A stretch of DNA of 37,769 nucleotides, from contig JADYYD010000249.1 in assembly GCA_020853845.1 (NCBI GenBank), positions 1-37,769 on the forward strand, written 5' to 3'. The notes below the pieces were generated by a model. That model was given only the letters and a program-made list of their open reading frames with translations, was not told the DNA's origin and did no database searches. The position numbers were made by a program, and so were the translations under genes. The stretch is from Candidatus Melainabacteria bacterium (GTDB lineage: Bacteria > Cyanobacteriota > Vampirovibrionia > Obscuribacterales > Obscuribacteraceae). Shown here in pieces: positions 16,431 through 24,402 of the stretch. Each line of letters begins with the position of its first letter. Position 1 is the first letter of the stretch.

Positions 16431-16988
16431 ATGGATTTTTTCTCGGTTTCGCTTTCCTGGCTGGCATCGTTATTTGCCCAGGCATCGCCAGGCACACAGA
16501 CGGCTCTGACGGGAAGTTCGATGCATGATCAACGCGGCTGGCAGGTGATTCTGGTCACTGTCTTGTGCAGTTGCATCGCTCAACTGGCGAAGATTCTCAC
16601 TAAGCTACTGCGCACGGGCCACCTCGATCTTCGCTTGCTGGCCAAAACCGGCGGAATGCCTTCCAGCCACAGTTGCTGCACCGTCGGAATGGCAGTTTCC
16701 GTGGGACTGATCGAAGGTTTCAATTCAGTGTCCTTCTCGATCGCACTCGGTCTTGCATTGATAGTCATGTACGACGCTGCAGGCGTAAGACGCACTGTGG
16801 GCCTGCAGGCAAAGGTTCTCAACCAGATCATGACGGAGCTGTTTTCAGAGCATCCGAAGCTCTCTTCCGAGCGCATTAAGGAATTCCTAGGTCATACACC
16901 AGTGGAAGTATTCGTTGGTGCGGCCCTCGGTGCAGTCATTGCAGTAGTATTCAATAGCTGGGCCCAGAGCGCGTTTCCACGTATCTAA
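16431..16988 (+). CDS. Divergent PAP2 family (DUF212) membrane protein
   Basis: About 185 aa. Blocks typical of the family are G-G-M-P-S-S-H-S, V-M-Y-D-A-A-G-V-R-R and L-G-H-T-P-V-E-V-F-V-G-A, spread over four hydrophobic segments. PAP2 enzymes remove phosphate from lipid phosphates. This divergent group keeps PSSH but lacks the full classical PAP2 signature, so activity is uncertain. AAGGGAG lies 14 bases before the ATG at 16431. A GTG at 16341 would overlap the synthase gene by 70 bases and is less likely. Direct placement after a prenyl diphosphate synthase suggests a prenyl- or undecaprenyl-phosphate substrate, which is inference. Confidence 0.85.
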   Translation: MDFFSVSLSWLASLFAQASPGTQTALTGSSMHDQRGWQVILVTVLCSCIAQLAKILTKLLRTGHLDLRLLAKTGGMPSSHSCCTVGMAVSVGLIEGFNSVSFSIALGLALIVMYDAAGVRRTVGLQAKVLNQIMTELFSEHPKLSSERIKEFLGHTPVEVFVGAALGAVIAVVFNSWAQSAFPRI

Positions 16989-17072
16989 GCAAACACGTTT
17001 TGTGTCTTAGAGGCGGCCTATTATTAAAAACATGTGATACATGACTACTGCTCTATTCCGGTAATGTTGGTC

Positions 17073-17078
17073 TATAAT
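17073..17078 (+). promoter_or_regulatory. -10 TATAAT for the structured leader
   Basis: Perfect TATAAT in the 447-bp gap before the tandem-RHH gene, with no canonical -35. A short palindrome CATGT-GAT-ACATG lies about 30 bp upstream (17031-17043) and could be an operator. The predicted transcript starts near 17085. Confidence 0.5.
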
Positions 17079-17084
17079 CAAGGT

Positions 17085-17391
17085 CTTGGAAAGGGTTGCC
17101 AGGAAAACTCTTAGAAATCCTCAATCGAGGTGACGGCTAAGAGAAGGGAGCTGGAGGTTATTTCCTCTAGTTTGTCATGCGCTCTTTTATGGGTGAGTTT
17201 CCTGGAGATAGTTCAAGAAGTCCGTCGAACGCGTTTCTCTAATATGCGCGGCAATTGACGGAGTGCGTTGGGAGGCAGCAAAGCGGTAAATAGCCTGCTG
17301 AAGCTGCCGGTTTAAAAGGAAAGCAAGCTAGAACTTGCGATACCAGTCGGGTTCCGATTTTCTCAGAAAAGGAGGAAAGGCAGAACAATTA
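17085..17391 (+). ncRNA. Candidate structured 5' leader RNA of the tandem-RHH gene
   Basis: The gap between 16988 and 17436 has no long ORF but contains consecutive helices. CTCTTAG (17108-17114) pairs with CTAAGAG (17137-17143) around CCTC-AATC-GAGG. CTGGAGG (17151-17157) pairs with CCTCTAG (17164-17170). TCCGTC (17221-17226) pairs with GACGGA (17257-17262) around CGCG/CGCG. GGCAGC (17274-17279) can pair with GCTGCC (17303-17308), or CAGCA with TGCTG, and these two pairings exclude each other. GCAAG-CTAGAA-CTTGC follows (17323-17338). The region ends in a strong AAAGGAGG at 17368-17375. I could not match it to a riboswitch, RNase P, tmRNA, SRP or T-box consensus. It could be a leader or an independent RNA. 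Confidence 0.5.
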
Positions 17392-17439
17392 GTGCGAAGC
17401 ATAGTGCTCTCGTTATTGTTGCTGCCGAAAAGTCAATGA
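17392..17439 (+). CDS. Possible leader peptide overlapping the tandem-RHH start
   Basis: A GTG-started frame of 15 codons (M-R-S-I-V-L-S-L-L-L-L-P-K-S-Q) follows AAAGGAGG and GAAAGG with 11-16 bases spacing. Its TGA overlaps the downstream ATG as ATGA. The downstream gene itself has no good ribosome site and is 60 bases from AAAGGAGG, so coupled translation through this peptide would explain the layout. Four consecutive Leu codons are notable. The frame is short enough to be chance. Confidence 0.3.
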   Translation: MRSIVLSLLLLPKSQ

Positions 17440-18026
17440 ACACAACGGTGCAAACAAACACTTCTGTGAAGACAACGTCCCCTCGCCGTTCCCGTTTCCC
17501 CGGCAAGGAATCAGGGTCGGTTTCATTCAACTTGACCGCTCTTGGCCGTCAATTGTTGAAGGAACAAGCGGCGTCTGCAGGCGTGTCCAACGGCGATTAC
17601 GTCGAAATGCTCATTCGTGAGCGCGCTGGCATGAACCCTCTTAGACTGCCTGCTTCTGCTAAGCAGACTGGTCCTAAGGGCGGCGCCAAGTCCTTCTTCT
17701 TCGGTAAGAACAGAGGGACCACAACCGCAGTATGCGTGACCCCTATGGCACACAGACTGCTTGATGAACAAGTAGCTGCTTCTCGCATGAGCCGCGGCGA
17801 CTATATCGAGTATCTGTTGCGTGAAAAAGCAGGCTTGCTTGATGAAAGCATCAAAGCCGCTGTAGCCGCTGCACAAGCACAAGCAGCTCAAGCTCCGGCA
17901 GCTCCGGTTGCTCAACCGCAAACCTCTTTTGCCCCCCCAGTACAAGAACCGCAAGCTGTAGAACCAACTCCATACGTTCAACCGTTCCAAACACCGGTTA
18001 CGAACGACTGGGGATTCAACAGCTAA
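17436..18026 (+). CDS. Protein with two tandem ribbon-helix-helix-like repeats and a Pro/Ala/Gln tail
   Basis: 196 aa. A basic N-terminus precedes repeat one (about 29-66: strand V-S-F-N-L-T, helix L-G-R-Q-L-L-K-E-Q-A, then V-S-N-G-D-Y-V-E-M-L-I-R-E-R-A-G). Repeat two (about 94-130) has T-A-V-C-V-T, H-R-L-L-D-E-Q-V-A-A-S and M-S-R-G-D-Y-I-E-Y-L-L-R-E-K-A-G. A basic Gly/Lys linker joins them. The shared L-L-x-E-Q and G-D-Y-x-E-x-L-x-R-E-x-A-G show internal duplication. RHH proteins normally dimerise, so two repeats could form a single-chain pair. The last ~65 residues are low-complexity Ala/Gln/Pro. DNA or RNA binding is inferred. The structured leader and strong terminator show a discrete, regulated and probably highly expressed unit. 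Confidence 0.8.
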   Translation: MNTTVQTNTSVKTTSPRRSRFPGKESGSVSFNLTALGRQLLKEQAASAGVSNGDYVEMLIRERAGMNPLRLPASAKQTGPKGGAKSFFFGKNRGTTTAVCVTPMAHRLLDEQVAASRMSRGDYIEYLLREKAGLLDESIKAAVAAAQAQAAQAPAAPVAQPQTSFAPPVQEPQAVEPTPYVQPFQTPVTNDWGFNS

Positions 18027-18065
18027 TCTGAAATCCAACAGTACGTTCCTCCTTTCGTTTCTTGG

Positions 18066-18100
18066 AAGGTCCCTGCTTTGACGCAGGGACCTTTCTTTTT
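18066..18100 (+). terminator. Rho-independent terminator of the tandem-RHH gene
   Basis: GGTCCCTGC (18068-18076) pairs perfectly with GCAGGGACC (18083-18091) around TTTGAC, followed by TTTCTTTTT. AA precedes the stem and can pair with the first T residues. Confidence 0.92.
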
Positions 18101-18125
18101 CAGAGGAATTTTGTGCTTAGCCTGA

Positions 18126-18872
18126 TTATTTGGCGTTTTCCTGCCATTTGCCCGACTGAAGATCGCCCCAGCCAGAGGCTTGATTTTTGGCTTCTTCTCT
18201 TAGCCTGGTATCACTTTGGAGCGATTTTTTGCTTTCTTTCAAATTCACCGCCTGTGGTTGCACGCGATCTTCTTCTGTCTGCCTTCTGAAAACAGCATCA
18301 GCACCGGGTTTTGCAAGGTGTCTTGCGGCGGTGAAGTGCGAATCTTCCGCCCATGTGAATTCGTTCAGCTTAGAGAGATCCAAATATTGATTGTGCCGCC
18401 CGACGAAATCTTTCATTCTGGAGAACCGCTCGGAGTAAGGCGTTTGGCTTGCATTGGCACTGCTTTGCGTGACAGCGCCGCCGCCCACCGGCGTTTCTGC
18501 TCGTGCCACCATATTCAGTGAAGAGCCGAGCGCTAAAATTAGAACGCACAAAGAAAAGTTGATCAATCTGCCCTGCTTGTGCAAAGTCGAATAAGGGCTG
18601 AAGGGTGACGGCGCAGGTTTTTCCCTGGGCTCTGCCCACCTGGAGCGGCGGTAGCTTTGATTGAGTTTCGTCCGGCGAACTGAATTTCCTTTCTCGAGCA
18701 AGCGCGCCCACCAAATAACCAGCGGGTCGTTTTCGTCATCATGCTCTCGATCGAGGCCGCGTCTTGACCATCTTGTGTCAAACAGCTCGCCGGCGCTACC
18801 GCCGCTTTTGCCGACTGAAAAATTCATGCATATGTAATTGTGAGCGCAATGCTCGTCTGGCGCTGAGTTCAT
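18126..18872 (-). CDS. Protein of unknown function with a central hydrophobic segment
   Basis: 248 aa, not recognised. A polar, Arg/Asp-rich first ~100 residues precede one hydrophobic segment (I-N-F-S-L-C-V-L-I-L-A-L-G-S-S-L-N-M-V-A) that ends at A-R-A-E, resembling an internal signal peptide. The following ~120 residues are polar with Gln, Lys and Glu. If translation began nearer the hydrophobic stretch, for example at a later start, the mature part would be a small exported protein. The ATG at 18872 has only a weak GA-rich site upstream. It converges on the terminator of the tandem-RHH gene. The existence of an exported C-terminal portion is more certain than the start. Confidence 0.5.
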   Translation of the reverse strand: MNSAPDEHCAHNYICMNFSVGKSGGSAGELFDTRWSRRGLDREHDDENDPLVIWWARLLEKGNSVRRTKLNQSYRRSRWAEPREKPAPSPFSPYSTLHKQGRLINFSLCVLILALGSSLNMVARAETPVGGGAVTQSSANASQTPYSERFSRMKDFVGRHNQYLDLSKLNEFTWAEDSHFTAARHLAKPGADAVFRRQTEEDRVQPQAVNLKESKKSLQSDTRLREEAKNQASGWGDLQSGKWQENAK

Positions 18873-19054
18873 TCTCTTTCTCGAATATCTGTAGTGCGCC
18901 GCGTTGTATGACCGGCTTTCTAAGACTATCTGAAGTGAAAGAGCGTTAACACAGGCTCAGACCTGAACCCGCATCGTAGTAAGCCCCGAGTTCTAAATCA
19001 GGGTTATTACTAGTCGAATACTCAGTCGAAAGACAAATTCGCCGCCGGCGCCGC

Positions 19055-21586
19055 TTATTGCGAGACGGTGGTTGCCGGAGCAGCTCCGGCGATTGGAGCC
19101 GGCATTTGCGATCTGACTTTGTGGGAGGCGTAGGACAGTATCGCTTCCACCTGACCGAGGTAGCTGGCGATGTACTGCGCTCTGAAACCGCGCTGAATAA
19201 ATGCCTCTAACCTCAGCCAGTTCTTGATGGTGGTATGCAAACTGGTGACGTCCTTGAGGACTGATTCAATTTCGTCGGATGATGCAGCATTGCTCAATTG
19301 ATGCAGCGAGCGCTGGATGCCGTCGATTTGCGAGAGCACATCATTGGTGCTGGCCTGGTCTGAGAGGATGTGCGTGCGCGGATCTTGCAGATAACGATTG
19401 ACCATGGCGGCAAAATCGTCCACGAGCAGGCGGCTGGCCTTGAGCGGCTCGGCTTGAGGCGTGAGCAGCGGCTGCTTTCTGTAGGGACCGACTTTTAAGA
19501 CGTTGAGCTTTTTATCATCCAGGTGCGCCACTGCAAACATAGTCGTGCCCAGAGTGCCGGTTTCTCTGGCTGAATCGAGTTGTTCTATTAGACCGGCAGT
19601 ATCGAGCTGGCGAATGGAAAGTCCCGGATAAACAAGAGCCTTGTCGGCAGTCGATTCGCGAACGTAGGCTGCAGCCGTCGTCAGATCTTTCGGGTTTTGA
19701 ACGTAGGTCATCGGATTGAGCGTGTCCACCCAGCCATTGGCCACCCAGGTTTCCCACTCTTGTTGAATGGCAGCGGTGCGCAGGCGACGCGGCATGCCGT
19801 AAACGGCAGCGGAAATTTTGATGTCGGGTTTGAACTTTCTCAAGGTCATGGAGACATCTTTGACGAAGTTATTGATGTTTTGGACTTTCCACATGATCCA
19901 GACCTGGCGGGTGTTTTCGTCCAGGTGATCGAGCGAGAGCCCGGTTTCTTGCTCGAAACGCTGCCGGCCCTGCCAGTCGTAACCCATCTCCGTGCCTTTG
20001 TTGTTGAACGGGTAACGAATATAGTCGAGCTGGATGCCGTCGACCTTGTAGTTGGTGACGATTTCCATCATCAGATCTTTGGGAAACTGGCGCGCTTCCG
20101 GAATGGAAGGGTCGAGCCAGAATTCGGTTTGACGGGGCGGAACTAATTGTCCGTCTCTGAAAGCCAGAGCCTGATTGAAGTCACGCGTAGACAAAACCGG
20201 TCCCGGATAATCGGCGTCTTTTCCTATGATGGGGTTGTGCCTGGTGTTGCCGACTGCAAATATCCAGACCCATGAATGCAATTCCATACCGCGCTTGTGC
20301 GCTTCTTTGACGGCGACCGCCAGCGGATCCCAGCCGACCATGGCCGGATTCTGAGCGACCAGTTTGCTTGGATACATGGCGAAGCCGGCATTATTGGTCT
20401 CGAAATAGACAACATTGATGCCCGAGGCTTTCAACTTGTCGAAAAGTTGGGCGAGTTGCTGGGCCGAGCGCATTGAAACGATCGTGCCGCGATCGAGCCA
20501 AACCGACCGGGCTTCTACCGGTCTTACCGGCATCGCCTGGGCAAAGGACATGGAGAAGTCCTGACGCGCTTGCGACAGGTGGGAATCAGCCTCGAAGAAT
20601 TTGCGCGCCGAATAGGCTTCTTTGAAGGCATTGACGTGCGAAACTCCGGAATCGTAAAACTGCTGGATCATTTTGAATGGCACGGCAAGCTCGGCTTGCT
20701 TTGCCGTTTTGATCGTCTCTTCCGTGCGTTTGGTGAGATATTCCAATTCCTGGCTGATGTTTTGATATTCGGCGTAGCTGATTTGCACGGCTGCCGATTG
20801 TGTGATTCCGGGAACGAGTTCTTCCAGTGCCAGTGAGAGCAAATTGGCGTTGGCGGTGATTTCGCCTTGCAATCCCGGTGCCCAGCTAATGAATATGCAT
20901 CCGCCTTTGCGCACGACTGCAGGCGAAACTTCTCTGCCTGTGCTGTCCATCCATTTGGCCAACTGCGTGGCGCCATCGGAAAGAGAGACGTCGGATCTTA
21001 CCGTGCCGATTGCGAATTCTTCTGATACCGCAAATGGTGTGCGTGGCCACTCTACCTTTTGTTTGTCGCCTAAATTAGACTGCTTGCTGATGGTGACGCC
21101 TGCCAGTCCGTCTAAAGCAACTCCGTTAGGCTGAGGCATGCCGTTGGCGTCGGTGACTAACAATTTTCCGCCGCCGCGTACGAATTCAGTTATGGCGCTG
21201 ACGCCTTCCGCCGTCATGTCGACGGAAAGCGGCATTATCAACAACTTGTAGCTGTTGAGCTTGGCGCTGCCGGCTGCCAGATCGGCATCGGATAATTCAT
21301 CGAATCTGACATTTGCATTTTCCAGTGCATGGCGAAACTGAACGTAGTCATCTTCGAAAGTGCCCAGGTGCAGGTCTTGATAGGACTGGGCGTTGCGCGC
21401 GCTTTTCACGACACCGATCGGCGAAGCAGTGGCCGGTGCCGCTGCCGGTGCCGGTTCGACTTGCAAAAGCAGAAACAAACTTGCGGCAATCAGGCATCTC
21501 AGTATTGGCTGCCCGATGAACCGTAAGATATGTTCAAACACTTTTTTGCCCGTCACTGCTGAATCTCCATCTTTGTGCTTTGCCAT
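19055..21586 (-). CDS. Exported glycoside hydrolase of the GHL10 (FenI/YngK-like) type
   Basis: About 843 aa with an N-terminal signal (L-R-C-L-I-A-A-S-L-F-L-L-L ... P-A-A-A-P). An N-terminal alpha/beta domain (~65-250) with L-L-I-M-P-L-S-V-D and G-G-G-K-L-L-V-T-D-A resembles a GATase/ThuA-like fold. The TIM-barrel (~360-660) matches GHL10: R-S-V-W-L-D-R-G-T-I, G-I-N-V-V-Y-F-E-T, E-L-H-S-W-V-W-I-F, V-D-G-I-Q-L-D-Y-I-R-Y-P and N-P-M-T-Y. A helical C-terminal region follows. Such proteins are thought to hydrolyse polysaccharides outside the cell, with substrate undefined. The ATG at 21586 is chosen; a TTG at 21619 would add 11 residues. The hairpin-forming gap at 18977-19012 lies downstream. 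It is near smpB but has no functional link to it. Confidence 0.85.
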   Translation of the reverse strand: MAKHKDGDSAVTGKKVFEHILRFIGQPILRCLIAASLFLLLQVEPAPAAAPATASPIGVVKSARNAQSYQDLHLGTFEDDYVQFRHALENANVRFDELSDADLAAGSAKLNSYKLLIMPLSVDMTAEGVSAITEFVRGGGKLLVTDANGMPQPNGVALDGLAGVTISKQSNLGDKQKVEWPRTPFAVSEEFAIGTVRSDVSLSDGATQLAKWMDSTGREVSPAVVRKGGCIFISWAPGLQGEITANANLLSLALEELVPGITQSAAVQISYAEYQNISQELEYLTKRTEETIKTAKQAELAVPFKMIQQFYDSGVSHVNAFKEAYSARKFFEADSHLSQARQDFSMSFAQAMPVRPVEARSVWLDRGTIVSMRSAQQLAQLFDKLKASGINVVYFETNNAGFAMYPSKLVAQNPAMVGWDPLAVAVKEAHKRGMELHSWVWIFAVGNTRHNPIIGKDADYPGPVLSTRDFNQALAFRDGQLVPPRQTEFWLDPSIPEARQFPKDLMMEIVTNYKVDGIQLDYIRYPFNNKGTEMGYDWQGRQRFEQETGLSLDHLDENTRQVWIMWKVQNINNFVKDVSMTLRKFKPDIKISAAVYGMPRRLRTAAIQQEWETWVANGWVDTLNPMTYVQNPKDLTTAAAYVRESTADKALVYPGLSIRQLDTAGLIEQLDSARETGTLGTTMFAVAHLDDKKLNVLKVGPYRKQPLLTPQAEPLKASRLLVDDFAAMVNRYLQDPRTHILSDQASTNDVLSQIDGIQRSLHQLSNAASSDEIESVLKDVTSLHTTIKNWLRLEAFIQRGFRAQYIASYLGQVEAILSYASHKVRSQMPAPIAGAAPATTVSQ

Positions 21587-21635
21587 TTTTTTCTTTCGCC
21601 GTTGATTGGTCTTATGCAAAATTATTTGGTGAATC

Positions 21636-22133
21636 CTAATTTCTGTTGCGCAGCTCTTTTACCACTCTGTCGATCTGTCGTTTGGTATCACGTTTGGTTA
21701 TGGCGTCGCGCTTGTCGTAGAGCTGTTTTCCACGAACTACAGCCAGGTCGACTTTGGCCCAATTGCCTTTGAAAAAAAGTTTGAGGGGTATGAGTGTCAA
21801 TCCTTTCTCCTGGACTTTTTGCTTGAGCTTCAGTATTTGCCCGCGGTGCAAAAGCAAGCGTCTCTTGCGCAATGGCTCGTGATTGAAACGATTTCCATGA
21901 TCGTATGGAGCGATATGACAGTGGTGAAGCCAGATTTCACCATCTTCAATGCGAGCAAATGAGTCCGTCAAATTCGCTTTTCCGTTGCGCATCGATTTGA
22001 CTTCCGTGCCCTGCAATTCGATGCCTGCCTCGAATACTTCAATGATTTCGTATTCGTGACGCGCGCGACGATTGTCAGCGATCACTTTGAGCTGTTTGCC
22101 TTCGCGTTCGACTGGCGCCGCGTTCTTTTTCAT
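21636..22133 (-). CDS. smpB: SsrA-binding protein SmpB
   Basis: 165 aa, normal length. It contains N-R-R-A-R-H-E-Y, E-A-G-I-E-L-Q-G-T-E-V-K-S-M-R, the H-I-A-P-Y loop, R-K-R-R-L-L-L-H, G-L-T-L-I-P-L-K-L and the C-terminal K-R-D-A-I-T-K-R-D-T-K-R tail that enters the ribosomal channel. With tmRNA it rescues stalled ribosomes. No tmRNA gene is visible in this window. The ATG at 22133 lacks a good ribosome site. It is divergent from the GNAT gene, with a dispersed palindrome in the gap. Confidence 0.96.
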   Translation of the reverse strand: MKKNAAPVEREGKQLKVIADNRRARHEYEIIEVFEAGIELQGTEVKSMRNGKANLTDSFARIEDGEIWLHHCHIAPYDHGNRFNHEPLRKRRLLLHRGQILKLKQKVQEKGLTLIPLKLFFKGNWAKVDLAVVRGKQLYDKRDAITKRDTKRQIDRVVKELRNRN

Positions 22134-22356
22134 TAGTATCGAAGGAGATATACGAGGAAGTCCAAATGATCAATTGAATCCTTCAGTATAAAACGTTGAC
22201 GGGCTGCGAATCTGCTCATTTCGACAAGCTACGCATTAAACGTGACAGAGGGGCGAAATCTCGTCTTCACAACCGTTGCGCAAATCTGGCCGTTTCCTGT
22301 CGCATATGTGTATGCCTCGCTCACTCGCTTTGCAACCGGCTGTGACGCGTCTATGT

Positions 22357-22392
22357 TTTGGAAGTTAAGCTGTTAACAGCCTAACTTCCAAA
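22357..22392. repeat. Dispersed GTTAAC-centred palindrome, copy A
   Basis: A 36-bp near-perfect palindrome with TTTGGAAGTTA on the left and TAACTTCCAAA on the right, centred on GCTGTTAACAGC with one A/C mismatch per arm. It lies between divergent smpB and the GNAT gene, so it is not a gene-end terminator. The rest of the 365-bp gap shows only the promoter below. Confidence 0.75.
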
Positions 22393-22428
22393 CTGAAGTC
22401 GATTGAAGAGAAGCACTTGACAAACTGG

Positions 22429-22437
22429 TGTTATGAT
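22429..22437 (+). promoter_or_regulatory. Extended -10 promoter for the GNAT gene
   Basis: TG-T-TATGAT is an extended -10 about 60 bases ahead of the gene. A TTGACA at 22417-22422 is too close to be its -35. It lies just downstream of palindrome copy A. Confidence 0.45.
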
Positions 22438-22498
22438 TTTAAGGATGGCCTGTGGATAGGCTGTGCATATGCGCTGAGAGCATTATGAGCGTAAGAGA

Positions 22499-23623
22499 AT
22501 GATCAAAATCGGACCACTTTTTGCCATCGACACTGCTCAGACGCGAGCTCTTCTGCGGCATCAAAACGAACCCATGCCGTTCGAAAGCTTTTGTGCCGAA
22601 GATGCTTTGGCATTAAGGGGTTTCACGTTTTTCCAGCACTGGCTGCCCTGCAATTTGCATATTGCTCCCATGGCATACATCGCCAAAGAAGACAGCATCG
22701 TGCTTGGCTTGATTTCCATCAGTTCGGTTGGTAAATCGAGAGCCTGTTGGAGAATCGAGCATCTGGTAGTGCATCCCAATCATCGCGGACGGGGCATAGC
22801 TCAGGAGCTTTTGCGCTTTGCATTTGCCACATTCGCCAGTCAGGGTGCGGCGCATTTTGTTGCCGAAGTGTCAGATCAAAATTCGGCGGCATTGTCGTTA
22901 CTTGGAAATAGCGGATTTCGTCGCTGCTATCGCGTCACTCATTATCAAGTGCCGGTAGATTTCGAACTGCCTGTTTCGTCTCATGCTGAGGATTCATCAG
23001 GTTTTCGACTGGCCATTCCCCAGGACAAACAAGCGCTCTATCAATTGTTTCAAGAATGTTTACCCCCTGATCTGCGCGTTACTTACGAATATGTGCCTGA
23101 TGATTTTCTGGTCAGCGAAGTGCCGACCGAGAGTTTCGACAAGCTCAGCCGTAAACTCATCAAACGCAAAGTCTGGTACTGGGTTTCGCAGGATCCGGAT
23201 CGCAAGAATTTGACTGCGGCCGTGCGCGTTCTTGCTCACAGAGAAGGCGATTTTCACCTGGAACTGGCGGTTCATCCCGGCTGGGCTCATACGGCTGAAG
23301 ACACTATTCTCTTCACGTTGGGCATAATGCGCAGGCTCAACATGCGCGGAGTCATATCAATAAAAGGTTTCGATTATCAACCCCATGTCGTCAAAGCAAT
23401 CGAAAAGCTTGGTCTGGAGCGCACCGGCACCTTCTCTCTTATGGCACGCGATCACTGGGTGCGCGCCAAGCAGAAACGTGTAGTGCGCAAAGAGGCGCCG
23501 ATTACCCTGCCCAGTCCGGGCATCAATTTGCCATTGCCGGCGGAAAGAAGATTCGCCCCGGCTCATTTGAGACTGCTAAGCAACGAGCACTTATTGCGCA
23601 AAGAAAAACCTGATAGCTTATAA
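22499..23623 (+). CDS. Tandem GNAT-family N-acetyltransferase
   Basis: 374 aa. The first GNAT domain (~1-155) has the acetyl-CoA pyrophosphate loop in V-V-H-P-N-H-R-G-R-G-I-A-Q-E-L-L and the following N-S-A-A-L-S-L-L-G-N-S-G-F-R-R. A second GNAT-like half (~165-325) has E-L-A-V-H-P-G-W-A and H-V-V-K-A-I-E-K-L-G-L-E-R-T but lacks the R/Q-x-x-G-x-G/A loop, so it is probably not catalytic. The substrate is unknown. The C-terminus is a basic, Pro/Leu tail. The gene is alone, with 327 bases to rpsL. Confidence 0.82.
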   Translation: MIKIGPLFAIDTAQTRALLRHQNEPMPFESFCAEDALALRGFTFFQHWLPCNLHIAPMAYIAKEDSIVLGLISISSVGKSRACWRIEHLVVHPNHRGRGIAQELLRFAFATFASQGAAHFVAEVSDQNSAALSLLGNSGFRRCYRVTHYQVPVDFELPVSSHAEDSSGFRLAIPQDKQALYQLFQECLPPDLRVTYEYVPDDFLVSEVPTESFDKLSRKLIKRKVWYWVSQDPDRKNLTAAVRVLAHREGDFHLELAVHPGWAHTAEDTILFTLGIMRRLNMRGVISIKGFDYQPHVVKAIEKLGLERTGTFSLMARDHWVRAKQKRVVRKEAPITLPSPGINLPLPAERRFAPAHLRLLSNEHLLRKEKPDSL

Positions 23624-23838
23624 TCCGCTCATCAAGCATCTCCTGGAAGGGGTGCCGAGAATGCGAATTTGCAAAAATTTGTCTTAAGGCTCTTAAACTA
23701 AAGTAAAGGCCGCAGCCCAAGAAGTATTTGATCTGATACTCTGGCTCAATCGCTGTCTGTCACGGCAGTTCGCATCTTGATGTGCGCAATCAATAGCAAT
23801 TGATTCGGACTTAAGAGTCGAAAGCCAGCAGACACGCG

Positions 23839-23868
23839 TTGACATCGTGCGGGCGCTGCATTTATCAT
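23839..23868 (+). promoter_or_regulatory. Sigma-70 promoter of rpsL-rpsG
   Basis: TTGACA (23839-23844), 18-bp spacer, TATCAT (23863-23868). It lies about 80 bases before rpsL and explains most of the 327-base gap after the GNAT gene. Nothing else was seen there. Confidence 0.75.
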
Positions 23869-23950
23869 TGCCAACCGCCTTAGCGATGATCTGCCTTTTC
23901 CGGTTTGGGGAGGCGGAACGTGTAATCAAGTTCTATTCAGGAGATTTGTG

Positions 23951-24349
23951 GTGCCTACCATCAATCAGCTCATACGGAGAGAGCGGAAAAAAGTCACTTA
24001 TAAGACGAAATCACCCGCGTTGAAATCATGCCCGCAACGTCGCGGCGTCTGCACGCAGGTGAAGACGACTACTCCCAAGAAGCCGAACTCGGCTCTTCGG
24101 AAAATCGCTCGTGTCCGCCTGACCAACAGCATGGAAATCACTGCATACATTCCGGGCATCGGACATAACTTGCAAGAGCACTCAGTCGTCCTGGTCAGGG
24201 GCGGTCGGGTTAAGGATCTTCCGGGCGTCCGTTATCACATTGTCAGAGGCGCGCTCGATACAGCCGGCGTCAAAGACAGAATGCAAGGACGTTCCAAGTA
24301 CGGCGCCAAACGCCCGAAAGCTGGAGCGGCAACCGCCAAGAAGAAGTAA
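23951..24349 (+). CDS. rpsL: 30S ribosomal protein S12
   Basis: 132 aa from GTG 23951, which AGGAG precedes by seven bases; the GTG one codon earlier is too close. The product begins M-P-T-I-N-Q-L-I-R and contains [11 protein letters not shown] and [12 protein letters not shown]. The two lysines linked to streptomycin binding (E. coli K43 and K88) are present, so the allele is of the sensitive type. S12 sits in the decoding centre of the 30S subunit. It is the first gene of the str cluster, with rpsG 53 bases downstream. Confidence 0.98.
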   Translation: MPTINQLIRRERKKVTYKTKSPALKSCPQRRGVCTQVKTTTPKKPNSALRKIARVRLTNSMEITAYIPGIGHNLQEHSVVLVRGGRVKDLPGVRYHIVRGALDTAGVKDRMQGRSKYGAKRPKAGAATAKKK

Positions 24350-24402
24350 TAAAGAAAAGTTTTTAGAAGAGTCGAAAGTAAGCTAAAACAGGACCTGAAA
24401 GT

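Noticed and set aside
17221-17320. Resemblance of GCAAAGC and GCTGCCGG words to a c-di-GMP-I riboswitch
   Set aside because: The upstream GGCAAACC motif and the required order of helices are absent, so the resemblance is weak.
22138-22180. Strong AAGGAGATATAC on the plus strand near the smpB start
   Set aside because: It is followed only by ATG ATC AAT TGA; no gene uses it, so it looks fortuitous.
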